From: Vibrio sp. 99-70-13A1
GTDB lineage: Bacteria > Pseudomonadota > Gammaproteobacteria > Enterobacterales > Vibrionaceae
DNA length: 34,000 bases
Direction: 5' to 3'
Assembly: GCF_013114625.1 (NCBI RefSeq)
Contig: NZ_VTXD01000044.1
Span: forward strand, 1 to 34,000
Positions within the stretch are counted from its first letter, which is position 1, and each line of letters begins with the position of its first letter. Shown one piece after another: positions 1-8,022 of this stretch. Made by a program: the position numbers and the translations under genes. Under the pieces are notes generated by a model. That model was given only the letters and a program-made list of their open reading frames with translations, did no database searches and had not been told where the DNA came from.

Positions 1-70
1 TAAATTGATGTTTTCCCATAAGCCCATCAATCAGGTTGTTCTCTTAACTCTTATAGAGGTAAGAAGAATA

Positions 71-155
<85 letters not shown>

Positions 156-498
156 AGGGTGTTTTTCCTATCTCATAATGGATAGGCTAAAGAAATGTTT
201 TTCCCAACGCATCTCTCAAGTTCGGAGCGCATCATAGCAAACACGTAAAACCTGTAAAGGGTTTTTCTAATGCTTTTGTGTTGAATGCTGACTTTTTGGG
301 CAAAGGTGCTGAAAACTGCGCGTTTTGTTCGGTTACTAAGCATCTTTTCCTTAAGATAATTGGTATTAAGGAAATTGATGTTTCTATCTTTCACCTATTT
401 ACGGATATTTACACTTCTTGACGTTATAAATGGCTTCAATTGATAGAATATGTCTAACTTCATTTGCAGATACCTATTTTTACTTGCAGACCAATATT
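156..498. other. Intergenic region between tRNA-Tyr and the efflux operon
   Basis: This is 343 bp without a convincing gene. The left half carries the tRNA-Tyr promoter and leader. The right half must carry the promoter of the efflux operon, but no strong sigma-70 box stands out and no TetR-type operator was recognised. The open frames crossing it lack ribosome binding sites and protein-like composition. Confidence 0.6.
231..258 (-). promoter_or_regulatory. Promoter of tRNA-Tyr
   Basis: On the minus strand TTTACA (complement at 253-258) is followed after 16 bp by TATGAT (complement at 231-236). A GC-rich discriminator (GCGCTCCG) comes next, typical of stringently controlled stable-RNA promoters. 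Transcription would start near 224, about 70 nt before the mature tRNA. This is inferred from sequence alone. Confidence 0.7.
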
Positions 499-1572
499 AT
501 GAAAAACAAAACAATTATCTCACTGCTAAGTCTGTCTATTCTCATGGCTTCGCCAGTAGCAATGTCAAAACGTATGGGACCAAGCTCAGTTACTGTAGTG
601 ACAGAGCAAGTTGATATTCATCAAGTTAATCAGTCGCTTTCTTTGATCGGGAAACTAGAAGCTGAGCAATCAGTTATTATTTCTTCAGAAGTATCAGGGA
701 AAGTGGATTCAATACATATAAAAGCCAATCAAGAAGTAAAACAGGGACAAGTGCTCGTTTTACTGAATGATGACAAAGCAAAAGCAGCCGTTGCTGAAGC
801 AAAAGCCTATTTAAAAGATGAACAGCGTAAACTTGCCGAATTTCAACGTTTAGTTAAGCGTAATGCGATTACACAAACGGAAATAGATGCACAGAAAACC
901 AATGTTGATATCGCCAATGCACGGTTGTCTGCTGGAAATGCAAATTTAAAAGATTTACACATTACTGCTCCTTTTGCTGGCACTGTCGGATTTATCGATT
1001 TTAGCCGCGGTAAGATGGTGAGTGCAGGGACAGAATTAGTCACTCTAGACGACCTTTCCGTTATGCAACTTGACTTGCAAATTCCAGAGCGCTACCTATC
1101 TAAGCTGTCTGAGGGGATGGAAGTCACGGCGCAAACCAGTGCATGGGGAGACACAGTCTTCACGGGTATAGTGGTTGGTGTTGACTCTCGAATTAATGAA
1201 GAAACGCTTAACCTACGTGTCCGTATCCATTTTGATAATGAAAATCGTCAGCTAAAGCCTGGGATGCTAACTGCAGCTAACATGAACTTCCCTGCGATTG
1301 AAGCGCCTATCATTCCAGTTCAGGCTTTAGAATACTCAGGGACTAAACGATTTGTTTATGTTGTTGGTGAAGATAATAAAGCGACGCGTACTGAGGTGTT
1401 CTTAGGTGCTCGTATTGGTAATGAAGTTGTTATCGAGAAAGGCGTTGAAATTGGTCAGAAGATAGTTGTTCAAGGCATTGTGAACATGCGTGATGGTATT
1501 ACAGTGCAAGAACTTGGTGCATCACAACCGACCGTTAAAAAAGATAAGCCAGCAAAAGAAGGATCTAACTAA
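499..1572 (+). CDS. RND efflux periplasmic adaptor (membrane fusion protein)
   Basis: This is the periplasmic adaptor of a tripartite RND efflux pump, bridging the inner-membrane permease and an outer-membrane channel. The 357-residue protein starts with a signal peptide (MKNKTIISLLSLSILMASPVA). It then has the biotinyl-lipoyl half motif (VSGKVDSIHIKANQEVKQGQ), a short alpha-helical hairpin, the second lipoyl half (ITAPFAGTVGFIDFSRGKMVS) and beta-barrel and membrane-proximal domains (PERYLSKLSEGMEV; LKPGMLTAANM). The frame can be extended to an ATG at 430, but that would bury the signal peptide, so 499 is preferred. Its stop overlaps the next start by one base (TAATG), so the two genes are translationally coupled. 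No outer-membrane channel gene is adjacent, so a shared TolC is likely. The substrate cannot be told from sequence. Confidence 0.93.
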   Translation: MKNKTIISLLSLSILMASPVAMSKRMGPSSVTVVTEQVDIHQVNQSLSLIGKLEAEQSVIISSEVSGKVDSIHIKANQEVKQGQVLVLLNDDKAKAAVAEAKAYLKDEQRKLAEFQRLVKRNAITQTEIDAQKTNVDIANARLSAGNANLKDLHITAPFAGTVGFIDFSRGKMVSAGTELVTLDDLSVMQLDLQIPERYLSKLSEGMEVTAQTSAWGDTVFTGIVVGVDSRINEETLNLRVRIHFDNENRQLKPGMLTAANMNFPAIEAPIIPVQALEYSGTKRFVYVVGEDNKATRTEVFLGARIGNEVVIEKGVEIGQKIVVQGIVNMRDGITVQELGASQPTVKKDKPAKEGSN

Positions 1573-4500
1573 TGCTGTTATCTGACGTCTCCGTAAAGAG
1601 ACCAGTTGCAGCCTTAGTGTTAAGTTTGCTTCTGGTTGTATTTGGTATTGTCTCTTTCTCGAAGCTCGCAGTTCGAGAAATGCCAGATATTGAAAGCCCT
1701 GTAGTTTCTATCAGTACTCGATATGAAGGGGCATCTGCCACCATCATTGAGAGCCAGATAACGTCGAATTTAGAAGATCAGTTATCGGGTATTAGTGGAA
1801 TCGATGAGATTGAGTCCACCACACGTAACGGTATGTCGCGTATTACCATTACGTTTGAATTAGGTTATGACCTTAACACTGGTGTAAGTGACGTTCGTGA
1901 TGCTGTTGCTCGTGCTCAGCGTTCATTACCTGATGAGGCCGATGATCCCATTGTTTATAAAAACAATGGTAGTGGTGAAGCGTCTGTTTATATCAACTTA
2001 AGCTCGACAGAAATGGACCGAACGCAGTTAACCGATTACACAGAGCGTGTATTGATAGACCGCTTTAGTTTGATTTCAGGTGTGAGTTCAGTCGATATCT
2101 CGGGTGGCTTGTACAAGGTAATGTACGTGAAGCTAAAGCCGGCATTAATGGCAGGTCGTGGTGTTACTGCTTCTGATATCACTTCTGCCCTGAAAAATGA
2201 AAACATCGAAAGCCCGGGTGGTGAAGTTCGAAATGATGCGATTGTTATGTCTGTTCGTACTGCTCGTTCATACACAGAAGCCAGAGATTTCGAATATTTA
2301 GTGGTTAAGCGCGCTTCAGATAACTCACCAATCTATTTAAAAGATGTGGCTGATGTTTATATTGGCGCTGAAAACGAAAACTCGACCTTTAAGAGTGACG
2401 GCGTAGTAAACGTTAGCATGGGTATTGTTCCTCAATCGGATGCAAACCCACTTGAAGTCGCAGATTTAGTGCATAAAGAAGTCGAAGACATCCAAAAGTT
2501 CTTACCTGATGGTACAAGGCTAGCGGTTGACTACGACTCTACTGTTTTTATTGACCGTTCGATCTCAGAGGTTTACAGCACACTCTTTATCACCGGTGGT
2601 TTAGTTATTCTCGTGCTTTACGTCTTTATTGGGCAAGCTCGTGCAACGCTTATCCCAGCAGTGACTGTTCCTGTTTCTTTGATTTCATCATTTATTGCTG
2701 CTTACTATTTTGGCTTCTCTATTAACCTTATAACGCTAATGGCGTTGATCTTATCTATCGGTTTGGTGGTTGATGATGCAATCGTAGTTGTTGAAAATAT
2801 CTTCCACCATATTGAGCGTGGAGAATCGCCTCTACTTGCGGCTTATAAAGGTACGCGTGAAGTAGGGTTTGCGGTTATCGCAACAACGTTAGTGTTGGTT
2901 ATGGTGTTCTTACCAATTTCGTTTATGGACGGAATGGTTGGGCTACTGTTTACTGAGTTTTCTGTATTACTTGCGATGTCGGTAATCTTCTCATCGATAG
3001 TGGCACTAACATTAACGCCTGTTCTTGGTAGCAAAATTTTAAAAGCCAATGTTAAACCTAACCGTTTCAACGTGTTTGTTGAGCGTATGTTTGGCAAATT
3101 AGAAAGCGGTTATAAAGGCATTTTACGTCGCGCGTTGAATTGGCGTTGGGCAGCTCCTATCGTCATCATTGCGTGTATGGGGGGCAGCTACGGTTTAATG
3201 CAACAAGTACCTGCTCAATTAACACCTCAAGAAGACCGTGGCGTTATTTTTGCGTTCGTTCGTGGTGCTGATGCAACCAGTTACAACCGTATGTCAGCAA
3301 ACATGGATATTGTTGAAGAACGCTTAATGCCACTTCTTGGTCAAGGGTTCTTGAAATCATTCAGTATTCAATCTCCAGCATTTGGTGGTAACGCCGGTGA
3401 CCAAACTGGCTTCGTTATCATGATTTTGGACGATTGGGATGAACGTGAAGAAACAGCTCAAGAAGCATTGAATGAAGTTCGTAAATCACTAACGGGTATC
3501 CCTGATGTTCGAGTTTTCCCATTCATGCCAGGTTTCCGAGGTGGTTCGAGTGAGCCTGTTCAATTCGTACTTGGTGGGTCAGATTACAGTGAACTGCAAC
3601 AATGGGCTGAAATTCTAAAGCAAGCAGCAGAAGATTCCCCAATGATGGAAGGTGCTGACATTGATTACTCTGAAAAAACACCGGAGTTATTGGTAACCGT
3701 TGATAAACAACGTGCCGCAGAGCTTGGTGTGACCGTGTCGGATATTTCAGACACGTTAGAAATCATGCTTGGTGGTAAGAGTGAAACAACCTTCGTTGAG
3801 CGGGGTGAAGAATACGACGTTTATTTGCGTGGTGATGAAAACAGCTTCAACAATGCCACCGATTTAAGCCAAATCTACATGCGTACCCAATCTGGTGAGT
3901 TAGTGACATTAGATACGCTGACGCATATTGAAGAGGTTGCTTCGTCGATCCGCCTATCTCACTACAACAAGCAAAAGTCGGTGACCATTAAAGCGAACTT
4001 AATGGATGGTTATACACTGGGTGATGCTCTCGATTTCCTTGATCAACAAGCAATTGAGCAGCTGCCTGGGGATATATCAGTGAGTTACTCAGGTGAATCT
4101 AAAGACTTTAAGGAAAACCAATCCAGTATTCTGGTGGTATTTGCCTTGGCTATGTTAGTCGCTTATTTAGTATTGGCCGCTCAGTTTGAAAGCTTCATCA
4201 ACCCATTAGTTGTCATGTTTACCGTACCTATGGGGATCTTTGGTGGTTTCTTAGGGCTAGTAGTGATGAGCCAAGGGCTTAATGTGTACAGCCAAATTGG
4301 TATGATCATGCTGATTGGTATGGTAACTAAAAACGGCATTTTAATTGTTGAGTTTGCAAACCAATTACGTGACAGAGGCATTGAGTTTGAGAAAGCAATT
4401 ATCGATGCAGCAGCAAGACGTTTACGCCCAATCTTAATGACTGCATTTACGACATTGGCGGGTGCAATTCCATTGATTACTTCAACGGGTGCTGGTTATG

Positions 4501-4685
4501 AAAGCCGCGTAGCAGTAGGTACCGTGATCTTCTTTGGTATGGGTTTCGCTACTCTAGTAACGCTCTTTGTTATTCCAGCTATGTATCGCTTAATCTCTGG
4601 TTCAACTCGTTCACCTGGTCACGTTGAGGCTGAACTTAATAAAGAACTGAGCCATGATACGATTGGTAGAACAAATCACGGTTAG
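1572..4685 (+). CDS. RND-family efflux permease (AcrB/MexF-like, HAE1 type)
   Basis: This is an inner-membrane proton-driven drug or solute exporter, working as a trimer with the adaptor encoded just upstream. The 1037-residue length is normal for the family. The N-terminal membrane helix (VKRPVAALVLSLLLVVFGIVSF) is followed by a large periplasmic loop and a block of membrane helices. The proton-relay aspartates lie in the motif LSIGLVVDDAIVVVENIFHH. A second porter/docking loop and a second helix block follow, with the family signature GMVTKNGILIVEF. It belongs to the two-gene operon with the adaptor. Vibrios carry several RND systems, and I cannot say which named Vex/Vme pump this is. Confidence 0.95.
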   Translation: MLLSDVSVKRPVAALVLSLLLVVFGIVSFSKLAVREMPDIESPVVSISTRYEGASATIIESQITSNLEDQLSGISGIDEIESTTRNGMSRITITFELGYDLNTGVSDVRDAVARAQRSLPDEADDPIVYKNNGSGEASVYINLSSTEMDRTQLTDYTERVLIDRFSLISGVSSVDISGGLYKVMYVKLKPALMAGRGVTASDITSALKNENIESPGGEVRNDAIVMSVRTARSYTEARDFEYLVVKRASDNSPIYLKDVADVYIGAENENSTFKSDGVVNVSMGIVPQSDANPLEVADLVHKEVEDIQKFLPDGTRLAVDYDSTVFIDRSISEVYSTLFITGGLVILVLYVFIGQARATLIPAVTVPVSLISSFIAAYYFGFSINLITLMALILSIGLVVDDAIVVVENIFHHIERGESPLLAAYKGTREVGFAVIATTLVLVMVFLPISFMDGMVGLLFTEFSVLLAMSVIFSSIVALTLTPVLGSKILKANVKPNRFNVFVERMFGKLESGYKGILRRALNWRWAAPIVIIACMGGSYGLMQQVPAQLTPQEDRGVIFAFVRGADATSYNRMSANMDIVEERLMPLLGQGFLKSFSIQSPAFGGNAGDQTGFVIMILDDWDEREETAQEALNEVRKSLTGIPDVRVFPFMPGFRGGSSEPVQFVLGGSDYSELQQWAEILKQAAEDSPMMEGADIDYSEKTPELLVTVDKQRAAELGVTVSDISDTLEIMLGGKSETTFVERGEEYDVYLRGDENSFNNATDLSQIYMRTQSGELVTLDTLTHIEEVASSIRLSHYNKQKSVTIKANLMDGYTLGDALDFLDQQAIEQLPGDISVSYSGESKDFKENQSSILVVFALAMLVAYLVLAAQFESFINPLVVMFTVPMGIFGGFLGLVVMSQGLNVYSQIGMIMLIGMVTKNGILIVEFANQLRDRGIEFEKAIIDAAARRLRPILMTAFTTLAGAIPLITSTGAGYESRVAVGTVIFFGMGFATLVTLFVIPAMYRLISGSTRSPGHVEAELNKELSHDTIGRTNHG

Positions 4686-4781
4686 TTATTACGTGACACG
4701 ACTAGTTATTCCATGAAAGTGATGAGTTGTTTGCGCTTTTGCGTAAGTAATATCACGAGACAGTAAATTGCTGTTCTGATG

Positions 4782-4822
4782 AAAAGCCTGCATTTGTGTA
4801 TAGCGAATAGCAGGCTTTTTTT
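4782..4822 (+). terminator. Rho-independent terminator of the RND operon
   Basis: A 10-bp stem AAAAGCCTGC (4782-4791) / GCAGGCTTTT is followed by a run of seven Ts ending at 4822. It lies about 100 bp after the permease stop. The loop is long (18 nt), but the stem is GC-rich at its top. Confidence 0.85.
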
Positions 4823-4897
4823 GTATAACAGGTAGGCTGAACAGAAAACCTGAACTGGAAAAATAATAAACAACGAAACATTATGAAGGAAAGTAAA

Positions 4898-5215
4898 GTG
4901 GCAGAATTCAAATACAAAAACCTTTCTCAAGAAGAACAAGATAAATTAGATGCGGCGTCATTTCGTCGTTTGCTTGCACACTTAGACGATAATAAAGACG
5001 TTCAAAATATTGATTTGATGATACTTGCGGGGTTCTGCCGTAACTGTTTCAGTAAATGGTACAAAGCAGAAGCTGAGCAGTTAGGGGTAGATATTGATAT
5101 TGATGATGCTCGTGAGCGTGTATATGGCATGACTTACGATGAGTGGAAGCAAAATCACCAGCCAAAAGCGACAGCTGAACAGCTTGCAGCATTTGAAGCA
5201 AAGCAAAAAGATTAA
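4898..5215 (+). CDS. DUF1244 family protein
   Basis: This is a 105-residue cytoplasmic protein of the DUF1244 family, recognisable by FRRLLAHL, the CRNC motif (FCRNCFSKWY) and the C-terminal YGMTYDEWK segment. The two cysteines could bind a metal, but no biochemical role is established to my knowledge. I prefer a GTG start at 4898. An AAGGAAAG Shine-Dalgarno lies about 6 nt before it, whereas the in-frame ATG at 4883 has none and would overlap that element. It is monocistronic: a terminator lies upstream and a hairpin downstream. Confidence 0.85.
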   Translation: MAEFKYKNLSQEEQDKLDAASFRRLLAHLDDNKDVQNIDLMILAGFCRNCFSKWYKAEAEQLGVDIDIDDARERVYGMTYDEWKQNHQPKATAEQLAAFEAKQKD

Positions 5216-5270
5216 TGCAGGTTCAGGATTCAAACTCAGGAAGTGTTTGATGCGTGATTAAAGCACCTGA

Positions 5271-5296
5271 AATCAAAAGAGCCCGTAAAGGGCTCT
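5271..5296 (-). terminator. Terminator after the PLP enzyme gene (possibly bidirectional)
   Basis: AGAGCCC (5278-5284) and GGGCTCT (5290-5296) form a 7-bp stem with loop GTAAA. Read on the minus strand it is followed by TTTTGATT, so it best serves the minus-strand gene ending at 5399. On the plus strand the trailing T run is poor. Confidence 0.7.
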
Positions 5297-5341
5297 CTAA
5301 TATTGAAAATGGCGTACTGACTTTTCTTGGGGTAGTCTTTT

Positions 5342-5383
5342 AAGCCCAAAGCCCAAAGCCCAAAGCCCAAAGCCCAAAGCCCA
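5342..5383. repeat. Six tandem copies of a 7-bp unit (AAGCCCA)
   Basis: Six perfect head-to-tail copies of AAGCCCA run from 5342 to 5383, ending 15 bp before the stop codon of the minus-strand gene. A 7-bp unit is prone to slipped-strand copy number change. Here it is in the 3' untranslated part, so it would not shift a reading frame. Confidence 0.97.
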
Positions 5384-5398
5384 AAACCAGAAGCTGAA

Positions 5399-6463
5399 TT
5401 ACATCTCACCAGTTTGGTCGAAGGCTTCTAATTTTGCGGTGTACTCTTGTAAGTCGCCGATATTTTCACGAATCCATTCATCGTTGAAGTAAGTATCTAG
5501 GTATCGTTCACCACTATCACATAATAAAGTCACGATAGAACCTTTCTCGCCTTTAGCTTTCATATCAGAAGCTAACTGAAGAACCCCATACATATTTGTA
5601 CCAGTAGAAGCACCCACTTTTCGGCCTAGCATTTCAGACAACCAATGCGTCGTTGCAATGCTTGCTGCATCAGGGATCGTACGCATTTCGTCAATCACTC
5701 CGGTGATAAAACTTGGTTCAACGCGTGGGCGACCAATACCTTCAATCTTACTGCCTTTATCACCAGTAATATGCTTGTCACCTGTTTTAAAGTAATCGTG
5801 GAAAACCGAGTTTTCAGGGTCAACAACGCACAGTTTTGTTTCATGTTGCTGGTAACGAATGAAGCGTCCAATCGTTGCTGAAGTTCCGCCAGTACCCGGG
5901 CTCATCACTACCCATGTTGGAACGGGGTGATCTTCCATCTGCATTTGATTAAAAATGGAATTAGCGATGTTGTTGTTTCCACGCCAGTCGGTTGCACGTT
6001 CTGCGTAAGTAAACTGATCCATGTAGTGACCATTGAGTTCGTCAGCTAAACGGTAAGATTCAGCGTAAATTTGATCCGAACGATCGACCAAGTGCGCTTG
6101 TCCGCCATAGTACTCAATTTGGTCAATTTTAGTTTGAGCTGTAGATTTTGGCATCACAGCAATGAAAGGCAAACCAAGCAGTCGAGCAAAATAAGCTTCT
6201 GAAACCGCAGTACTGCCAGAGGATGATTCGATCACTGTCGTTTCAGGACCAATCCAGCCATTACAAATCGCATAAAGGAATAATGAACGAGCTAAGCGGT
6301 GTTTAAGAGAACCTGTTGGGTGTGTGCTCTCATCTTTTAGATAAACATCAATACCTTCGATGCTAGGAAGATCGAGTTTGATTAGATGAGTATCCGCAGA
6401 ACGTTGGTAATCGGCTTCGATTTTACGGATGGCATTATTGATCCATTGATGGTCTGTACACAT
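5399..6463 (-). CDS. PLP-dependent cysteine synthase family protein (Cds1-like cysteine desulfhydrase?)
   Basis: This is a fold-type II PLP enzyme of 354 residues. The PLP lysine is in the motif HPTGSLKHRLA, the substrate/phosphate contacts are ESSSGSTAVSEAYFA, and the glycine-rich phosphate-binding loop is SPGTGGTSATIGRF. The motifs and length resemble the branch that contains bacterial Cds1-type L-cysteine desulfhydrases rather than CysK/CysM, which would release H2S, pyruvate and ammonia from cysteine. I start it at 6463 (MCTDHQW), because GGGGAG lies 6-7 nt upstream; an upstream in-frame ATG at 6484 lacks this. It is divergent from a DecR-like regulator of cysteine detoxification, which supports a role in cysteine breakdown. 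Synthase activity cannot be excluded. Confidence 0.88.
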   Translation of the reverse strand: MCTDHQWINNAIRKIEADYQRSADTHLIKLDLPSIEGIDVYLKDESTHPTGSLKHRLARSLFLYAICNGWIGPETTVIESSSGSTAVSEAYFARLLGLPFIAVMPKSTAQTKIDQIEYYGGQAHLVDRSDQIYAESYRLADELNGHYMDQFTYAERATDWRGNNNIANSIFNQMQMEDHPVPTWVVMSPGTGGTSATIGRFIRYQQHETKLCVVDPENSVFHDYFKTGDKHITGDKGSKIEGIGRPRVEPSFITGVIDEMRTIPDAASIATTHWLSEMLGRKVGASTGTNMYGVLQLASDMKAKGEKGSIVTLLCDSGERYLDTYFNDEWIRENIGDLQEYTAKLEAFDQTGEM

Positions 6464-6534
6464 AGAAAACTCCCCAAGCAGCAAAGCCGCCGTCTATTCG
6501 TTATTATTAGTTAGTATGGTGATAATTTATCTAT

Positions 6535-6596
6535 TTTTCTGGAGAAAAGCTTTGCTATATTTACTATGATTGATGGGTTTTAGAGAAAAATTTTCT
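6535..6596. promoter_or_regulatory. Candidate regulator sites in the divergent decR / PLP-gene promoter region
   Basis: Two similar palindromes lie in the 156-bp AT-rich gap between the divergent genes: TTTTCTGGAGAAAA (6535-6548) and AGAAAAATTTTCT (6584-6596). Their centres are about 48 bp apart. Lrp/AsnC proteins bind as multimers to spaced palindromes, so these are plausible DecR sites. This is inference from position and symmetry only. Confidence 0.35.
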
Positions 6597-6619
6597 ACAA
6601 TTATTGGGTGTTAAGGGAA

Positions 6620-7078
6620 ATGTTGGATTCGATTGATAAAAAAATACTGAGTTTGTTGCAGCAAGACAGTACATTATCTCTAAGTGATATGGCTGAAGCT
6701 GTAAATTTAACGACGACACCATGCTGGAAAAGGTTAAAGCGTTTAGAAGAAGAAGGCGTGATAGAAAAGCGAGTCGCTTTGTTAAACCCGGAAAAGTTGG
6801 ACCTTTCTTTTACTGCTTTTGTATTGATAAAAACCAGTGACCATTCTCATGAATGGTATGGTCGATTTGTCAGTACCGTCTCAGAGTTTCCGGAAGTCAT
6901 GGAATTTTATCGAATGGCCGGAGAATATGATTACATGATGAAGGTTCAGGTGAGGGATATGAAATGCTTTGATGAATTCTATAAACGTTTAGTGAATAGC
7001 GTTGATGGGATTTCTAATGTCACTTCCACTTTTGCCATGGAGCCACTGAAATATACAACTGCGCTACCAATCTGTTAA
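6620..7078 (+). CDS. decR: Lrp/AsnC-family regulator, DecR (YbaO/CyuR) type
   Basis: This is a transcription regulator of 152 residues, the same length as I recall for E. coli DecR. It has an N-terminal winged helix (residues 1-60, with LTTTPCWKRLKRLEEEG in the recognition region) and a C-terminal RAM ligand-binding domain (FTAFVLIKTSDHSHEWYGRF; FYRMAGEYDYMMKVQV). The blocks TTTPCWKRLKRLE and AGEYDY.M.VQV match DecR closely from memory. DecR senses cysteine and activates cysteine-degrading genes in enterics. The start is ATG at 6620 (MLDSIDKK), the usual family start; a GTG at 6608 in frame would add four residues. The divergent PLP enzyme is the likely target. Confidence 0.92.
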   Translation: MLDSIDKKILSLLQQDSTLSLSDMAEAVNLTTTPCWKRLKRLEEEGVIEKRVALLNPEKLDLSFTAFVLIKTSDHSHEWYGRFVSTVSEFPEVMEFYRMAGEYDYMMKVQVRDMKCFDEFYKRLVNSVDGISNVTSTFAMEPLKYTTALPIC

Positions 7079-7147
7079 TAGACCCATAGTTAATAAAAGA
7101 TAGATTAATAACAGATAGGTTAATAATCTAAGGTTAATAGATCGGTT
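7074..7147. repeat. Degenerate 15-bp tandem repeat after decR
   Basis: The core (G/A)TTAATA recurs at 7074, 7089, 7104, 7119 and 7133, spaced 15, 15, 15 and 14 bp. The segments between cores are partly alike (AGATAG, AGATAGG). The first copy contains the decR stop codon. There is no obvious hairpin. It could be a protein-binding array or a slippage product. Confidence 0.75.
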
Positions 7148-7192
7148 TTAATACCTTACTCAATATACATCTAACTTTCTGCGGAGCGACTT

Positions 7193-7855
7193 ATGTTTGC
7201 AAAGATCAATACTGCTGTTCAGCTACTTTTAGCTGTTGCGGTTTTTTATCTCGGATATTCAATTCATGGATTTACGAGTAAAGTCGGTGAAGTTATTGAT
7301 ACATACCCACAAGTTATCTCTGATTTAGAAAGTCTGACAAATGATCTACAAGTTGATGAATGGCTAGTTGTTGCGAAAACGGTGGAGGAGGTGTTGCCTC
7401 AAGCTCTAGAATCCGTTGAGCAAGTCCGAATGACCGTGGATAAAGTGAATCAAACGGTGAGTTCAGTTGATAAAAAAATACCGCTAATTCTGGATGAAGT
7501 CGAAAATATACGTTCTGTCTCCGTTCCTGCTGTCCTTTCAGAAGTGAAACGAGTTCGAGTTGAAGTGGTACCACCAATGTTAACTGAGCTAAAAGGGTAC
7601 CGAACACAAGTGGTTCCGCCATTACTTTTAGAAAGTGAAGGTTATCGTCACAAAACTGTGCCAGCCATGATTACTGAATCTCAATTATTACGTGCCGAAA
7701 TTCCACCAATACTAGTGAAAGCGGATCAAGTGATTGATAAGTCGAAAATCTTAGCTGAAGAAGTAACTCAAGGGGCAGTAAAAGGCGTTGTCTTATCTCC
7801 AATCAATTTACTCAGAGACGCTGGAAACGAATTGAAGCTAAAAGTTCAAGAGTAG
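7193..7855 (+). CDS. Membrane-anchored protein with 15-residue repeats, function unknown
   Basis: This is a 220-residue protein not assigned to a named family. An N-terminal hydrophobic helix (residues 9-26) serves as signal anchor, so most of the chain would face the periplasm. Residues 45-110 look like a coiled coil (QALESVEQVRMTVDKVNQTV). From about residue 104 to 163 there are four 15-residue repeats, each opening with VP and carrying a conserved R near position 12 (VPAVLSEVKRVRVEV, VPPMLTELKGYRTQV, VPPLLLESEGYRHKT, VPAMITESQLLRAEI). It starts at ATG 7193 with GGAG about 10 nt upstream. It may be a structural or tethering protein; I cannot name a role. Confidence 0.8.
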   Translation: MFAKINTAVQLLLAVAVFYLGYSIHGFTSKVGEVIDTYPQVISDLESLTNDLQVDEWLVVAKTVEEVLPQALESVEQVRMTVDKVNQTVSSVDKKIPLILDEVENIRSVSVPAVLSEVKRVRVEVVPPMLTELKGYRTQVVPPLLLESEGYRHKTVPAMITESQLLRAEIPPILVKADQVIDKSKILAEEVTQGAVKGVVLSPINLLRDAGNELKLKVQE

Positions 7856-7951
7856 TGCTAGCAGTGAATGCAATTAACGAACTTTAACTTGCTGATTCAA
7901 ACACTAGTTAAAGTGCTGAAAGCCGTTGGATTGAACATTAGTTAAACACTT

Positions 7952-7986
7952 AAAGCTCTGGTATCTGCCAGAGCTTTATTTATTTT
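7952..7986 (+). terminator. Rho-independent terminator
   Basis: A 10-bp perfect stem AAAGCTCTGG (7952-7961) / CCAGAGCTTT (7968-7977) is followed by the T-rich tail ATTTATTTT. It lies between the repeat-protein gene (plus) and tesB (minus). Read on the minus strand the stem is preceded by A-rich and followed by T-poor sequence, so it mainly serves the plus-strand gene. Confidence 0.8.
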
Positions 7987-8022
7987 GAAACCTTCATAAA
8001 CGCATGAATGATTCGAATCTGA

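Noticed and set aside
173..394. 73-residue minus-strand open frame beside tRNA-Tyr
   Set aside because: It covers the tRNA promoter and leader, has no ribosome binding site and its composition does not look like a protein.
7314..7622. 102-residue minus-strand open frame inside the repeat-protein gene
   Set aside because: It is antisense to a gene with good start signals and an internal protein repeat; no independent evidence supports it.
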